Of a stretch of 64,000 nucleotides of DNA, positions 47,501-55,512 are shown one piece after another (positions within the stretch are counted from its first letter, which is position 1; each line of letters begins with the position of its first letter). Position numbers and translations under genes: made by a program. The notes under the pieces are model-generated. The model worked only from the letters and a program-made list of their open reading frames with translations, did no database searches and was not told the origin of the DNA. Location: assembly GCA_905147135.1 (NCBI GenBank), contig LR990051.1, positions 16,087,115 to 16,151,114 of the forward strand. Reading direction: 5' to 3'. The DNA is from Blastobasis lacticolella. Lineage: Eukaryota > Arthropoda > Insecta > Lepidoptera > Blastobasidae.

Positions 47501-50224
47501 CTCTTGCCAAGCGTGGAGATTATGGCAATAACCTCCCCTTTCGTGGGAGAGGCTATTAGTTCTGGAGTGGACTGTAATGGGCTATGATGATGATAAGTTT
47601 CCTTCTCTTCCTGCACACGGTGTCTTTTTAGTCATCCCGGGCTGGAGGCGCCTGCTCTGCTTGCCATTGTCGGGCACTGTCGGTCTCTGTCTTGTATTGT
47701 GGGACACGATCCGGCCGTTGTCGGCGTGGGGTGGGTGTGCTTCGGTCCTAGGGTCGTCAACTTGTCGCCTTGGGAAACACAAGTTACTTTCCTACCCCCT
47801 CCTCTTTGACGATTGAAAGAAATATTTAATGTCCTCAATAATTATGGGGTACATTGTTTTGAGAAAAATGAAGCAGGTTGCACTTCTCGACGGTGGCCTA
47901 GTGGTTAAGGAGTCGCACTCGGTACCCCGAAGTACACAACCGGGACTTTAACGCCAATATGACCAAAATAGGTTACACTTCTATCCAAATCTCACTCGAA
48001 CCCAGTTTCTGCTACGGTCAGCTTTTCTCTCTTCCTCCTCAACTTCGCTCGGTCTTCAGTATCTCCGCTTCGCAGACTCAGCCCCCCATGCGACCTCTTT
48101 CCAGATACCGGCTAAGTATCTTCACACGTAGATATCCCTGGGAATTACGCAGCGCGTGACCTTACCAGTGCGATGACCCTGTCGATCTTATCTGCGATGT
48201 CTCTCACGCCAAGGCTGCCACGGATATACTCGTACACTGGGTTAAATTGTACTACTACCTACTTACTACTACCTACTTCTCGTTAATGACCTTTGTTGTC
48301 AAGAGAGATACAGAGCAGAGAGCTCCACGCATCGATCCAATACATACTTCCACCCAAGGAACTTGAATAAATCTCTACGAAGCTGACAAAACTATATCTT
48401 AGATACGGAAACTACAATTTCGTGCGAAGCGGAAGTGTTTTGCAACTAGTGTAATAATAGTTCATGCTAAATGGTTTGGCAATAGCGTGCCATGATCTCT
48501 CGGTCAAGAGCAAACATTAGATATCTCATGAAAAATATATGATAACTATTATCATCATGCTTTCGCGCACGAGGGCTCGGGGTCCGCCTTGATCATGCTT
48601 AAGGATTTGGTAAATCAGGTAATTGCAGTGCAGCGACAGCCCTCTGACCTCCGTAACCCTGCTACCAGAGGAACCTGACCAGGTTGGATCATGGTTACAC
48701 GATGGATGCCGGTTTCATCACATGTTTTCCCTCACCGTAAGAGCATCGATTAGAATTCAACTAATGTACACAACTCAGAAAAGAGTAATTGGTACATGGC
48801 CGCAGCAGGATACGAACCCGGTACCTCTTGCGTATGAGTCGCGTACCTTAATCAATATGAAAACGATTATAAACTGTTTAATTTTTGCAACGTATACTGC
48901 CGTATATTAGTTCTGGTCGAGAGATCTTCTGCCAATCCATGCCACATTCTGGGGGTGGGTGACCCATCCCATTCATTGCACGGGTGTAATGATAGGCAAG
49001 TAATATCATGAAGGCAAATCAACCTCAATTATACCACAATAAACCAGAAAATTGTCTGCTTAACATATTCTGTGTCTAGCATCAGACTGGTAAAAGGCTA
49101 TTTGGTAATGATAATGAGGTATGCCAGTTTGTAACTTTATTAGGATAGATATAAATTTCCTTTACATTGATCACCTAGTAATTATAATTATCTTACCTAG
49201 CTTAGTTCTTACTTCGCAACGAACACGTTTTAATACGGTTGTCACACATGGATAGAATAGCTAGTAAGGCACAGAAACTGTGCGAAAAAAATTCTGAACT
49301 TCTTCTTAGAGAGTCGAGTCGATGTCGAGAGTCAATGGCAATAAACATTATATTTCAGACGCCTAAAACTGACTCTGAACTGATGTGTGTAATTTTTCAG
49401 ATTACGTACCTATTCAAATCTTGTTTAAGTAAGTATCACCCCTAGAGATATACGAGTAATTTTCCTATCACATTGTTTAGTAAACCCAGTAACAATGATC
49501 AAAAGTCAGTGGATAGTAATCGTTATATCCATCAGGTACAGATCCAAAGCCGTTGTCATCATCTTGGCGTCAACAACCTTAAAGTACCATGGTCAAAGGG
49601 GGACACCTTTGACCATGGTACTTTACGGTTGTAGTGCATCGCAATATTGAACTTCGAAATTTAAATTTACACTCGGAGAATCTGTCTGCATCATGGTTAC
49701 ACATTCAGTCGTCTGAATATGCTGGTTTCCTCAAGATTTTTCCTCACCGTAAGAGCATCCGAGACGCGATGGAGACGCTTCACAGGTCCAACTCAGTAAA
49801 ACGTAAATAAAGTACGTTTATTACTCTTCATGTACACTCAGACATATATCCTAACAAAAACTAGGAAACCAAGCAACCCGACCATTACGTTGGCACAATA
49901 AATCGAACGTCTCATTTAAATTTATGCTCAACATATTATTATTCATGTACTGTTGCGTAACTAGACAATATTCACCCACATTGTATCATAATGACAGTCG
50001 TTTAAGGTTAAAACTGGACGAGTCAAACGACACAATTAGTTTCGATATAACTAGTAATCACGGCTAATGGCCGTGCCAAACGGCCAGACAGACCAAACTA
50101 CACAATAATACAGCGCATTGTTTATCTACCTCGCCACCTAATGCAAATAATCATTGAAAACGTCCAAGGTGAAGAGCGTACTCACCAGAGCAATCCAGAG
50201 GAGGCAATGCAGTATGGAGTACAT
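29351..50224 (-). CDS. spz: Spatzle, Toll-receptor ligand precursor (six exons)
   Basis: Join on the minus strand: 50186-50224, 36672-37014, 32490-32650, 30858-30971, 30220-30317, 29351-29531. All introns are GT-AG, all phases agree and the product is 311 residues. Residues 1-18 are a signal peptide (MYSILHCLLWIAL then ASTSS). The prodomain is Arg/Asp/Glu-rich, has one N-glycosylation site (NLT) and keeps the family motif CRALGYCEDVPNYP. Cleavage is predicted after Arg203 (KIEQR/IGSPEE), releasing exactly 108 residues, the size known for silkworm and hornworm Spatzle-1 ligands. The knot has the seven expected cysteines: 214, 251, 258, 273, 302, 303 and 305 (PSCCSC). Secreted to hemolymph, cut by a clip-domain protease, it dimerises and activates Toll for antimicrobial and dorsal-ventral signalling. 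Confidence 0.95.
29588..29838 (+). mobile_element. SINE-A copy in spatzle intron 5
   Basis: Head ggtggttaaggtatacgact with a decayed B box, body ccgatgctcttacggtgagg, end ctgtaattacctgatctgcc. The 3' tail is missing. Confidence 0.8.
29875..30165 (-). repeat. Interspersed repeat family E in spatzle intron 5
   Basis: Antisense to the 9690 copy: cccacctgatggtaaatgg, then taccttatccttcaaaccg and aagcattgttgcttggcgg. ORFs at 30007, 30063 and 30110 are internal to it or overlap exon 5. Confidence 0.65.
30220..30317 (-). CDS. spz: spatzle exon 5
   Basis: Encodes LVMPRAAPDKKGEWHFIVNT, then DSPVQAYRVEVC and two bases of Asp252; the G-W-FIVN and VE-C motifs are typical. Donor GA/gtaagt, acceptor tttttcag. 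Confidence 0.95.
30858..30971 (-). CDS. spz: spatzle exon 4 (activation cleavage site)
   Basis: 38 codons in phase 0: LQKSNLTGTLVLETLDPKIE, QRIGSPEETIELCSFQER. Contains the N-glycosylation site and the predicted cleavage after the Arg of EQR. Two consecutive cag acceptors (30972 or six bases later) could give a two-residue length variant. Confidence 0.93.
31942..32150 (+). mobile_element. SINE-B copy in spatzle intron 3
   Basis: gacgacctgagctaaaccag, B box GGGTTCGATTCCC, then tctgttacgggtctaggtg and ccataagcttacttactttg. Inserted antisense to the gene. Confidence 0.8.
32211..32465. mobile_element. MITE next to a spatzle splice donor
   Basis: Terminal inverted repeats of about 36 bp (gagctcgtct...aaaatgacgcgccccact), nearly identical and flanked by TA, as in Tc1/mariner elements. 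Its right end is 24 bp from the exon 3 boundary at 32490. Confidence 0.8.
32490..32650 (-). CDS. spz: spatzle exon 3 (prodomain, CEDVPNYP motif)
   Basis: Completes Gly128, then PSAQTSSSDSVVFPGPTSQS, KLVPQIPDECRALGYCEDVP, NYPTEIANKILSE. Acceptor aattccag, donor GAG/gtaatt. Confidence 0.94.
32690..32815 (+). mobile_element. LINE 3' end in spatzle intron 2
   Basis: gtctttttatgt-type AT-rich trailer ending gtgtgcaataaagcgttaa and ataaataatg; typical moth LINE 3' UTR. Confidence 0.5.
32924..33120. mobile_element. Palindromic MITE, complete
   Basis: 197 bp with ends tgtttcaaactatagcggtt and aaccgcgatagcttaaaaca, flanked by CTAA on both sides. Inner arms cgggtttcctaccgcgta and gcggtaggaaacccgggac also pair. 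Partial copies at 19790 and 36500. Confidence 0.75.
33130..33205 (+). mobile_element. LINE 3' tail, family F
   Basis: catcctccatcttcggccac, atcgtcacttactaccaggt and gagatggcggtcaaatgcct; related to 44535-44610 (minus) and 60780-60925. Confidence 0.6.
33690..33920 (+). repeat. Interspersed repeat family B in spatzle intron 2
   Basis: ttacgctcatgggtgtcgta, ttttccattgttatattt, then ctgcagtggattgttacggg and gatgatgatgatgaag. The last words are the RTE-like 3' microsatellite end. Confidence 0.75.
34428..34680 (+). mobile_element. SINE-B copy, well preserved, in spatzle intron 2
   Basis: gacgacctgagtggttcagt, cccgggttcgattcccggcc, tctgttacgggtctgggtg, ctagatggcgctgtgtgaat and a TTATTTATT tail. 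Confidence 0.88.
34681..36498. other. spatzle intron 2, mostly unrecognised
   Basis: AT-rich. Contains a LINE-like tail at 34860-34900 (ttcatgccaaataaaagcta), a dispersed piece at 35760 (ttaaccgacttcaaaaacaa) that looks like a common moth repeat, and another AATAAATA tail at 36245. ORFs 35365-35979 show no family signature. Confidence 0.45.
36500..36648. mobile_element. Partial palindromic MITE beside spatzle exon 2
   Basis: tgttttaaactattgcggtt, ggggtttcctacgcgtacc and gcgataggaaacccggaac; the outer right end is lost. It ends 24 bp from the exon 2 donor. Confidence 0.65.
36672..37014 (-). CDS. spz: spatzle exon 2 (prodomain)
   Basis: 114 codons from ASTSSSNCRHHGGFYEYPHY to NYASVTSRR plus one base of Gly128. 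Rich in Arg, Asp and Glu with short basic runs (RRRTK); low conservation is expected of this region. Acceptor cttccag, donor GAG/gtcagt. Confidence 0.93.
37770..37990 (+). repeat. Unclassified repeat with a tRNA-like start
   Basis: acgctggtctagtggcagcg resembles a pol III A box. The segment 37850-37990 (gtcgaacttcagcaccgcaa) is shared, inverted, with 62100-62160. Confidence 0.4.
38018..38094. mobile_element. Tiny MITE, 77 bp
   Basis: Inverted ends tacagtcagctgcaga and tctgcagctgactgta, with TA at each outer edge. Confidence 0.7.
38404..38470. repeat. Degenerate short tandem repeat
   Basis: Four variants of gtcagattctga spaced 17-20 bp apart. Confidence 0.5.
38815..39010. repeat. Imperfect inverted repeat
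   Basis: gaacggttttcaatattgat near 38837 pairs with gcaatattgaaaacggcgag near 38980; atcgctcgc and gcgagcgact are also mirrored. The ORFs on both strands at 38777-39083 are a result of this symmetry. Confidence 0.45.
39470..40010 (+). repeat. Family E repeat split by a hAT-type MITE
   Basis: gaggcggttctgcatttttg and acctgcattaatcgtagttg lie before the MITE; cttaccatcaggtgagctgt and a poly(A) lie after it. Confidence 0.7.
39565..39961. mobile_element. hAT-type MITE with 8-bp target duplication
   Basis: Ends TAGGGTTGCCAAC and GTTGGCAACCCTA pair perfectly. GTTACAGC flanks both sides (39557-39564, 39962-39969). The interior is AT-rich and the ORF at 39744-39944 is not coding. Confidence 0.88.
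40250..40350 (+). repeat. Interspersed repeat family B, 3' part
   Basis: atctccaacccgcctgccaa, ggagattatggcaataacct, ctgcagtggactgttacggg. Confidence 0.7.
40392..40612 (-). mobile_element. SINE-B copy, decayed head
   Basis: Antisense words caaattcacagcgccatcta, ccgtaacagaaattaaaatt and cgataacccgggacctctg; the B box is damaged. Confidence 0.75.
41100..41385 (-). mobile_element. Jockey-like LINE fragment (RT C-terminus)
   Basis: The minus strand reads SLEDLRKVARHSVFYRLRFG, EYAKQLHDLIPPTPFRNRET and GRKLHPY, then across a shift FIMRTAKEWNTLPASLLPD. The order R-FYR-G-DLIP-R-T-R...HPY...R-WN-LP is diagnostic of this clade. Confidence 0.85.
41578..41800 (+). mobile_element. SINE-B copy, diverged
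   Basis: gatgaattttaatttctgtt, tacgggtttaggtcttatat, cacccataacacaagctttg and ggggctagatgtcgcgttgt; head poorly preserved. Confidence 0.7.
42690..42880 (+). mobile_element. RTE-like LINE 3' fragment
   Basis: Plus frame gives RVGRPPTRWTDDPVQIAGTT, then cattggccgtctttcggctg and atatgatgattg. This is the GRP-TRWTDD signature of RTE-type reverse transcriptases. Confidence 0.75.
43363..43645 (-). mobile_element. SINE-A copy
   Basis: atcatcttagcgttaatgtc, agtggagcgactgccatctg, gatcatggttgcacattcag; the tRNA head is lost near 43640. Confidence 0.75.
44535..44610 (-). mobile_element. LINE 3' tail, family F
   Basis: ttgaccgccatctcaccttt and gatgcggccgaagatggagc, antisense to 33130-33205. Confidence 0.55.
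44634..44730. repeat. Tandem repeat of about 37 bp, three copies
   Basis: ttaagaacaaattggcgatt, ttaagaataaattagcgatt, then ataaagaacaaatta. Confidence 0.65.
45177..45297 (+). mobile_element. SINE-A piece ending in a perfect 29-bp palindrome
   Basis: catgtaccaatgacttttct and taaccgatgctcttacggtg are normal SINE-A. From 45236 the sequence runs forward 29 bases, a 4-base loop (tcgc), then the exact reverse complement to 45297. Confidence 0.85.
46256..46542 (-). mobile_element. SINE-A copy with tRNA head
   Basis: atcatcttggcgttaatgtc, ggggaacctgaccagattgg, then ggaattcgaacccggtacct (B box) and accgctcggccaccga (A box). The body is shortened around the ccgtaagagc region. Confidence 0.82.
47160..47230 (+). 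mobile_element. RTE-like LINE remnant
   Basis: aggtggaccgacgatctgtg and aaggctgcaggtggaggctg only. Confidence 0.5.
47380..47600 (+). repeat. Interspersed repeat family B in spatzle intron 1
   Basis: gggtgtcgtacaaggcgact, cattttccattgttatattt, ggagattatggcaataacct, gggctatgatgatgataag. Confidence 0.75.
47601..47820. other. GC-rich unidentified segment
   Basis: Both strands stay open for 60-80 codons (plus 47577-47816; minus 47582-47838). Composition differs from the flanks and suggests transposon coding sequence, but I recognise no motif. Confidence 0.3.
47888..47960 (+). mobile_element. SINE-A head fused to its tail
   Basis: The A-box region ggtggcctagtggttaagga and cgcactc is followed after about 20 bases by acaaccgggactttaacgcc, the far 3' end. 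Nearly 250 bp of the body is missing. Confidence 0.65.
47985..48216 (-). mobile_element. RTE-like LINE fragment
   Basis: The minus strand begins RDIADKIDRVIA and later carries decayed GKRP and DRAKL-type motifs; same family as 1340-1612. Confidence 0.65.
48547..48850 (-). mobile_element. SINE-A copy
   Basis: gcgcacgagggctcggggtc, aggaacctgaccaggttgga, ccctcaccgtaagagcatcg and gatacgaacccggtacctct. The A box is cut off at 48850. Confidence 0.8.
49558..49765 (-). mobile_element. SINE-A fragment with internal inverted repeat
   Basis: atcatcttggcgtcaacaac, acacattcagtcgtctgaat and ctcaccgtaagagcatccg. Between them 49573-49632 is an inverted repeat centred near 49602 (aaagtaccatggtcaaagg and its complement). 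Confidence 0.7.
50186..50224 (-). CDS. spz: spatzle exon 1 (start codon, signal peptide)
   Basis: ATG at 50224; 13 codons MYSILHCLLWIAL, then donor CTG/gtgagt. Joined in frame to ASTSSS of exon 2 it completes a signal peptide with a hydrophobic core and a small-residue cleavage region. The phase-0 match is what identifies this short exon. Confidence 0.88.
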
Positions 50225-50480
50225 AGTTATTGCACTGTTCGCACTGACATACTCCGACACCACGCTTGCGCGGTTTCGCTTTAACACTTCACATGTCGCC
50301 GAAGCTACACCGGCTACACTATTTATCCACTGTACGTATGACGTATTTCGAGCACAACACTAGTTACGATGGAACGCGTGCGGCGCGGCGTGCGGCCTGT
50401 GTCGTATTGACAGGTACGCAGACAGGTGGGTTTCTTGCTCGAGAATCAAGACCAGCGTAGAAAGGCCTCCGACTCAACTC
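50225..50480 (-). promoter_or_regulatory. spz: spatzle 5' leader and promoter region (inferred)
   Basis: Sequence upstream of the start codon, richer in C and G than the surroundings. On the minus strand a TATA-like GGATAAATAG lies near 50318-50328 and an initiator-like TCAGTG near 50242-50247; their spacing (about 75 bp) is too long for a standard TATA-initiator pair. No convincing kappa-B site was found. Confidence 0.25.
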
Positions 50481-50914
50481 AATCAAACCTCCGATAAGCC
50501 CCCGCAAGAAGGCCTTGAAGACGCGAGGCGGTTGTTTTTACACTGGTCGCTACTGATCGCGGTCGATAAAGTTGCAAATGACCCATTCACTTTCCAAGTT
50601 CAAAGTTCGAGCGAGGAATTTTATCGATTTGTAGCGTATCGATATAATTAATGGCATCCCTATTAAGGATGTGTGGTAGGAGGAAATGTATATCGTGTTA
50701 TTTCCATTTATAATATCCTGAATGCATTATTTAACTGTACCTCTAATGGCTACGCAGAGCATGCTTAAGATTTTAAACCAACAAAATTGTCGCGCTAGTG
50801 AAAGTTTGGAAAGTAATTGTTACGTCTGCCGGTACGCCTTATTGGTTTTGTGTCTGATGTAATTTTATTGTAATGTTTTGAAACAAACACATTATAAAAT
50901 GTCCATAATTGAAC
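50481..50914. other. Upstream flank of spatzle
   Basis: No ORF or repeat recognised; contains GATA-type words (cgataag, tcgataaag) of unknown meaning. Confidence 0.4.
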
Positions 50915-50980
50915 GTCATCATCCCGGCCTATGTCAGGGTCCTCTTTCCAATTTTCTTTCACCAATTTGTAGGGTCTTGC
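50915..50980 (-). mobile_element. RTE-like LINE 3' end
   Basis: catcatcccggcctatgtca and gggtcctctttccaatttt: the complement of the ADP...GRD tail plus GATGATG end. Confidence 0.6.
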
Positions 50981-51043
50981 ACTGATGAATAGTTATATGT
51001 ATACTTACGGTTATTAGGATTCCTTTTCAAACAACTGTTCAGC

Positions 51044-51493
51044 TTGTTGAAACATTTATTTTCAATTTTAAATGTAATGTTATCGTATTTCTGGAATTTA
51101 TTGTGTTTATTTCCTTGGGTTTGGCCCTTCAGACTCTATCAGCTCATTATTATTTCCTGGAACATGAGAGTTTATCTTGTAAAAAACACAAAGTGTAGGA
51201 AACGTTCTACAAATGTTTTCATTCGAATCGAATTTAGAATAGAGTATTTCTTTTGGGAAATGATCTCTCGTTTTCTAAATACCCAATTGGAAAAGGCAAT
51301 AACGGGTTTTACTATAAAATTAAGAGTATTGGTGTGTGTCTGGATTCTTAACTCTGTTTTTTGTTCTTTTTTCTCCAAAATTTTTATTTTTTTGGTGGAA
51401 CGGTTCCAGATCTTTCCAATGCCACAGGGGGCAATTTTGCTTTACATCAGGGGTAAAATGATTAATTTTTCGTTGTATTTTTTACATTATTAG
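51044..51493 (+). other. Unexplained 149-codon ORF
   Basis: Long for such AT-rich DNA: begins MLKHLFSILNVMLSYFWNLL, contains several hydrophobic runs and basic stretches (KCRKRS), ends MINFSLYFLHY. No family recognised and no good start context. A diverged membrane protein exon or chance. Confidence 0.15.
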
Positions 51494-51505
51494 TATTTTA
51501 TTATA

Positions 51506-51826
51506 GCGTCGGTGGCCGAACGACTATCCGACTCGTAAGCCAGAGGCCCCGGTTTCGAACCCCGCTCCGGCCATGTACCAATGACTGTTTTCTGAGTAAT
51601 GTACATTAGTTGAATACTAACCAATGCTTTTACCTGCATGTTCAGGCGACCGGATGTGTAACCATGATCCAATCTGGTCAGGTTACCCTGGTAGCAGGGT
51701 CATGGAGGTCAGATGGCAGTCGCTCCACTGTAATTACCTGACCTGCCAAATCGTGAATCATGGTCAACGAGGACCCCGGGCCCTCGTGCGCGAGAGCACA
51801 ACCGGGACAGTAACGTCAAGATGATG
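51506..51826 (+). mobile_element. SINE-A, full length
   Basis: Head gtcggtggccgaacgactat, B box GGTTTCGAACCCC, body aaccaatgcttttacctgca and atccaatctggtcaggtta, end gagcacaaccgggacagtaa and cgtcaagatgatg. Confidence 0.88.
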
Positions 51827-51829
51827 GTG

Positions 51830-52700
51830 ACATTTTTTTGTATTTTGTTGATGATTATGATGTTGTCATGTCGAGACATTTCATAGACGGCGGAGATGGC
51901 AAAGATTTTAATCTTTTTGTGTTCATCTCATTCTAGATATCCTATTCTTCATCATGTCCTCATAGATTAGTTCCTTTGCTGCCGAATACGAGAACTCCCG
52001 AAAGTTAATATCGTCTACTTCGGAAACAGGCTGGTTGACTATGAGTACTGGCCATCAAGATTTTATCTTCTTCTGTGTTGAGTGTCTTTTAAACTCGTTC
52101 GAGAACGAATTATTCTCGAACAAGTTTAAAAGAAGACCCGGGCCTTCGTTAGCAAGTGCGGCTGATTCCACCTAACCTCTGATCTTAGAGGTGAAACAGT
52201 ATATTGTAATTGCCTCCATATTGCTTGGCCCAGCATCTCTCATCTATCTGCGAAGATTAAATAACATATTAAGTGACCGGACCAAAATATGCACATGGTT
52301 TAATCAACTCATTCTTTTTAAAATTTACAATTTAAAATGGCACAAGGTTGCCTAAAATAATTCAACGCTACGGCACAGAGCCATGAAGAACTCTGTACTT
52401 TTCGGCCTACTCTTGTGATCCTACAAGGTCTGTTGTGTGTTGTGTTGTTACTTAGTTTACTTTTATAAATTTGTTGTTTGTAGCAGGTTTTTTAATTTAA
52501 TTTTAATTTATAATTTTGTAATTTTTGTACACTATATATTGTGTGCCATAAATTGTTAAAATAAATCCTTTTCAGTAACAGTGTTACGTTACAACTTCGC
52601 CCGGCCTTCGGCGTCCTCCCGTCGTAAGCAATTCGCTCTGGCATCCGACTCGGCAATGTCAATCCATCCTGGGCCTCCCGCGGTTTCTTTTTACCAGCAG
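51830..52700. other. Intergenic region between SINE-A and LINE tail
   Basis: Contains a hairpin at 52086-52132 (arms cttttaaactcgttcgagaa / ttctcgaacaagtttaaaag) and an AT-rich LINE-like trailer at 52480-52570. Otherwise nothing recognised. Confidence 0.45.
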
Positions 52701-52915
52701 GTATTTAGAAAGAAAGAAAGAAAGAAAATCTTTATTACAGAGGATGCCACGACATGATAATTTACATGTAACACAAGAAAAGTTCTCAGTGGCATTTTTC
52801 GTGGGCATCCAGCGTAAATGGGTATATGGGTACCTCAGCATAATGTTATGGCCGCTTGCCGCGAACCACAACGCTGGTTTTCAGTGGGCCCCGTAATATC
52901 CCACCGACACTGCAC
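52700..52915 (-). mobile_element. LINE 3' tail, family X
   Basis: aaagaaagaaaatctttatt, cacgacatgataatttacat, cagcataatgttatggccgc, atcccaccgacactgc; the complement matches 57145-57250. Confidence 0.6.
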
Positions 52916-53599
52916 CGTCAAGCAACGTTTAGACGTATACCTGTTATAACTGTATCAATTTGTCCATAATTCATATGATTTCTTCATCCTCGTCGAAAAG
53001 AGGGTTTTTGCAGTTTGACGCGTGTATCTGTGGATCTGCGTGTTAGTCTGTTGCATCGTAGATACCTCACGTACAGATAGACCGATTTCGATGCGGTTTT
53101 CATTGATTGAAAGCCAGTTAAGGGTTCTTAGCTTAGATACTTCATATCGGTACAGTAGTTAGGGAAATAGTAAGGAAGGTAATTGTAGTCATGAAAACCT
53201 GAACAATGGGATATTTGTTAACACAATATTCCTACACACACAGTATAAATACTGTTACGTTTCTCTATCTCACTGCATGTCTGTCTGTATAACCACAATC
53301 TACCAAACAAAATAACACATTTAGATAAATTAAAAAATAATTCATATATAAAGGAAATAGAATAGGATATCCTTTCCAACTGATTGCGTTTGGGGCAAAT
53401 ATTTTACCTATTTAAGTAATTCAGAGTAAGGTTTTTATTTAAAGGTAGTTTTAATATGTAATTCTATATTGTTTGTGTAATATGTTTAAGTTGCATTGTA
53501 ACAAATAATTGCGTCAGTTGATATTTATATTCTCTCGATTAAGGAAGTACCTATTTAGCAACACATTGGGTTATTTCTATAACATGTGGAAAATACGCA

Positions 53600-53670
53600 A
53601 AGCACATGCATTTGATAAGAGCTTGCACGTCGGCGGTTGTATGCGAGTTCGACTCGCATTTGGCCGGTCT
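53600..53670 (+). repeat. tRNA-like SINE fragment
   Basis: ttgataagagcttgcacgtc, then gcgagttcgactcgcatttg with a B-box-like core. It is abutted by a LINE tail (53685-53830) and is not a functional tRNA. Confidence 0.4.
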
Positions 53671-53684
53671 TTTTTTATTATATT

Positions 53685-53830
53685 CTTTATTGCACATGAC
53701 ATGAGTTAAAAACAATAATTACAAACGGTTGTTTACAAAGGTGGGCTTATCTCTGTAAGAGATCTCTTCCAGTCAACCCTACCGGGTGTGAAGAAAAGCA
53801 ATAAGCCCAATTATTAATTAAGCAATAATT
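53685..53830 (-). mobile_element. LINE 3' tail, antisense
   Basis: tattctttattgcacatgac, ggtgggcttatctctgtaag, agatctcttccagtcaaccc; same family as 20299-20460. Confidence 0.6.
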
Positions 53831-53889
53831 ATTTATACCGTACGTTATTTCTAGGTAGGCACATGGTCAGACCTTTATCTACTTTTAAT

Positions 53890-54150
53890 TTTTTTTATAC
53901 TTCGCAGTGACAGGTGAATAGATAACCTACCAAGGTAGGCAGTAACTGTCACCCATAAATCGACTATTCATACATTTAGGTCGCCGGCAACAAAAATGTA
54001 GAACAGTAGTAGTGAGCTGGCCTATCCTTCAAACCGGAACACAACAAAACAACCATTGTTGCTTGGCAGCAGAAGTAGATAAAGCGGTGGTACTCACCCA
54101 GGTGAACACGTCAGGCTTGACAAAGTCCTACACAACCTGATGGAAAGCTG
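53890..54150 (-). repeat. Interspersed repeat family E
   Basis: taactgtcacccataaatcg, caaccattgttgcttggcag, ggtggtactcacccaggtga. Confidence 0.65.
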
Positions 54151-54344
54151 CCACCGTCGACCAGGACACCAGCAACCTAAGGAATACGGATGCGGCCTTT
54201 GAGGTGCCTGTAGATGTGTCACTAGAAGAATTCCAATACATAGGGTAACGGAACTTCGGGGGCAGCTCATTCACATTCGCACCACACATACAAAATATTA
54301 ACAAATTAGTTTATTTTATTTCTAAATACATATTTCTAAATTTC

Positions 54345-54412
54345 ATCATTATCTCGGCATCATGTCCCGTTTGCGCATCCGCGCGGTATGCGAGTCCCCG
54401 GGGTCCGCCTAT
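54345..54412 (-). mobile_element. SINE-A 3' tail fragment
   Basis: catcattatctcggcatcat, gtcccgtttgcgcatccgcg and ccccggggtccgcct. Confidence 0.55.
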
Positions 54413-54960
54413 ATTGCGTTTTTTAATTATTATTTATTTGATTTAGCTTTATTTTATAGCATCAGTTTAAATATATTATAAATATATAATTATGTTAGAA
54501 TTAGAATTATAATCATTTATCTGCTGTAAATGCGGTAGGTACATTAACAATGTAGGTAGTACAATAATCATAGATAAAGTTCTCACATTCAGTCAGTTTA
54601 GGCACTAACATGCAAATATTTTAAATTTAAATTATACTTAATCATGAAAATTCTTATACATGTCAGTCAATATTTCAATAGTTTCATATAATGACAATTC
54701 AAAATGTCAAATGTGTATGTCAGTTATTAGGCTCAACACAATATAACCTCAAATAAATTATAAATGTCAAAACTAATAAATAATTACAAATAATAATAAT
54801 CAGTCAATTATTAGATTGGTTTAGGGACTGACTTACATAATATTACATGTCACATCCCACAAACATAACAGACTAGACACAAATCACAAATATTCCCTGT
54901 TCGCTTACTCTTCAATGATTATGAATCTTGCTATCCCGTTTTTTCATCTATTGGAATAAG
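54413..54960. other. AT-rich flank of the THAP remnant
   Basis: Many short aatgtca and aaatgtcaa words but no clear repeat unit. No gene seen. Confidence 0.4.
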
Positions 54961-55512
54961 ATGCCGGAAAATGACGCGCACAATGTTTTGAACGTTCGAC
55001 ATGTTGCTGCCGCTCCTAAAGACCTGACGTTTCTTTTGAAACATCGGTGCAAATTTTATAATTTCCTAATAAAATTTAAATCAAACCATTTAAAAGACGA
55101 TCGAGGATTATCTTTTCATCGGTAAGTAATTTCATTCGTGGTTGCGGCGATCGGGAATCAATTTTAGAAATTGTGATAAAAATATGCATCGTAATAGTGT
55201 GAATTTGCAATAATTGAAATGCTTTACCTCAAAACAACATGCCATTTAAGATATATTATTGGCAAATTGAGCAATAAAAGTATAAAAAGGTAGGAAAATA
55301 TTTTGATGTTGACAGGTTCGGATTTAGTATTAATTGTATAGAATTTTAATACTCAAATTTTATAAATAGCGGTCCACAATTTTATATGTATTAGGGTTTT
55401 ATACCAAAAATGTACTTAAATGATATTTTAAACGTTAAGACAATTAAGACGGATTAATCTCGTATTTACATTTATTTGTTTTTCTAGGTTTCCTAAAGAC
55501 CAGACATGGTGA
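54961..55512 (+). pseudogene. THAP-type zinc-finger gene remnant
   Basis: Exon 54961-55121 (donor CG/gtaagt) and an exon from 55488 (acceptor tttttctag) join in frame to give ...SNHLKDDRGLSFHRFPKDQTW and then TGA, 61 residues in all. GLSFHRFPKD is the hallmark of THAP DNA-binding domains, and past the stop another frame reads LRFKHFEEQD, like the closing C-S-HF-E-D motif. The leading C-x2-4-C pair of the domain is not intact (only RC-KFYN). So the intron and core survive but the finger is broken. THAP domains occur in host transcription factors and P-element-type transposases; which source applies here is unclear. Confidence 0.5.

Larger units (their letters stand above)
37015..50185 (-). other. 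spatzle intron 1 (13.2 kb)
   Basis: Separates the signal-peptide exon from the prodomain. It holds two MITEs, copies of SINE-A and SINE-B, RTE and Jockey LINE fragments, and unassigned AT-rich DNA; the repeats are listed separately. Large unassigned parts are 37040-37770, 41805-42685, 42890-43360, 43650-44530, 45300-46250, 46550-47160 and 48855-49555, in which I see no gene. Confidence 0.8.

Noticed and set aside
50225..50700. Kappa-B sites for immune induction of spatzle
   Set aside because: Only half-matches such as ggaattttat were found on either strand; not enough to call.
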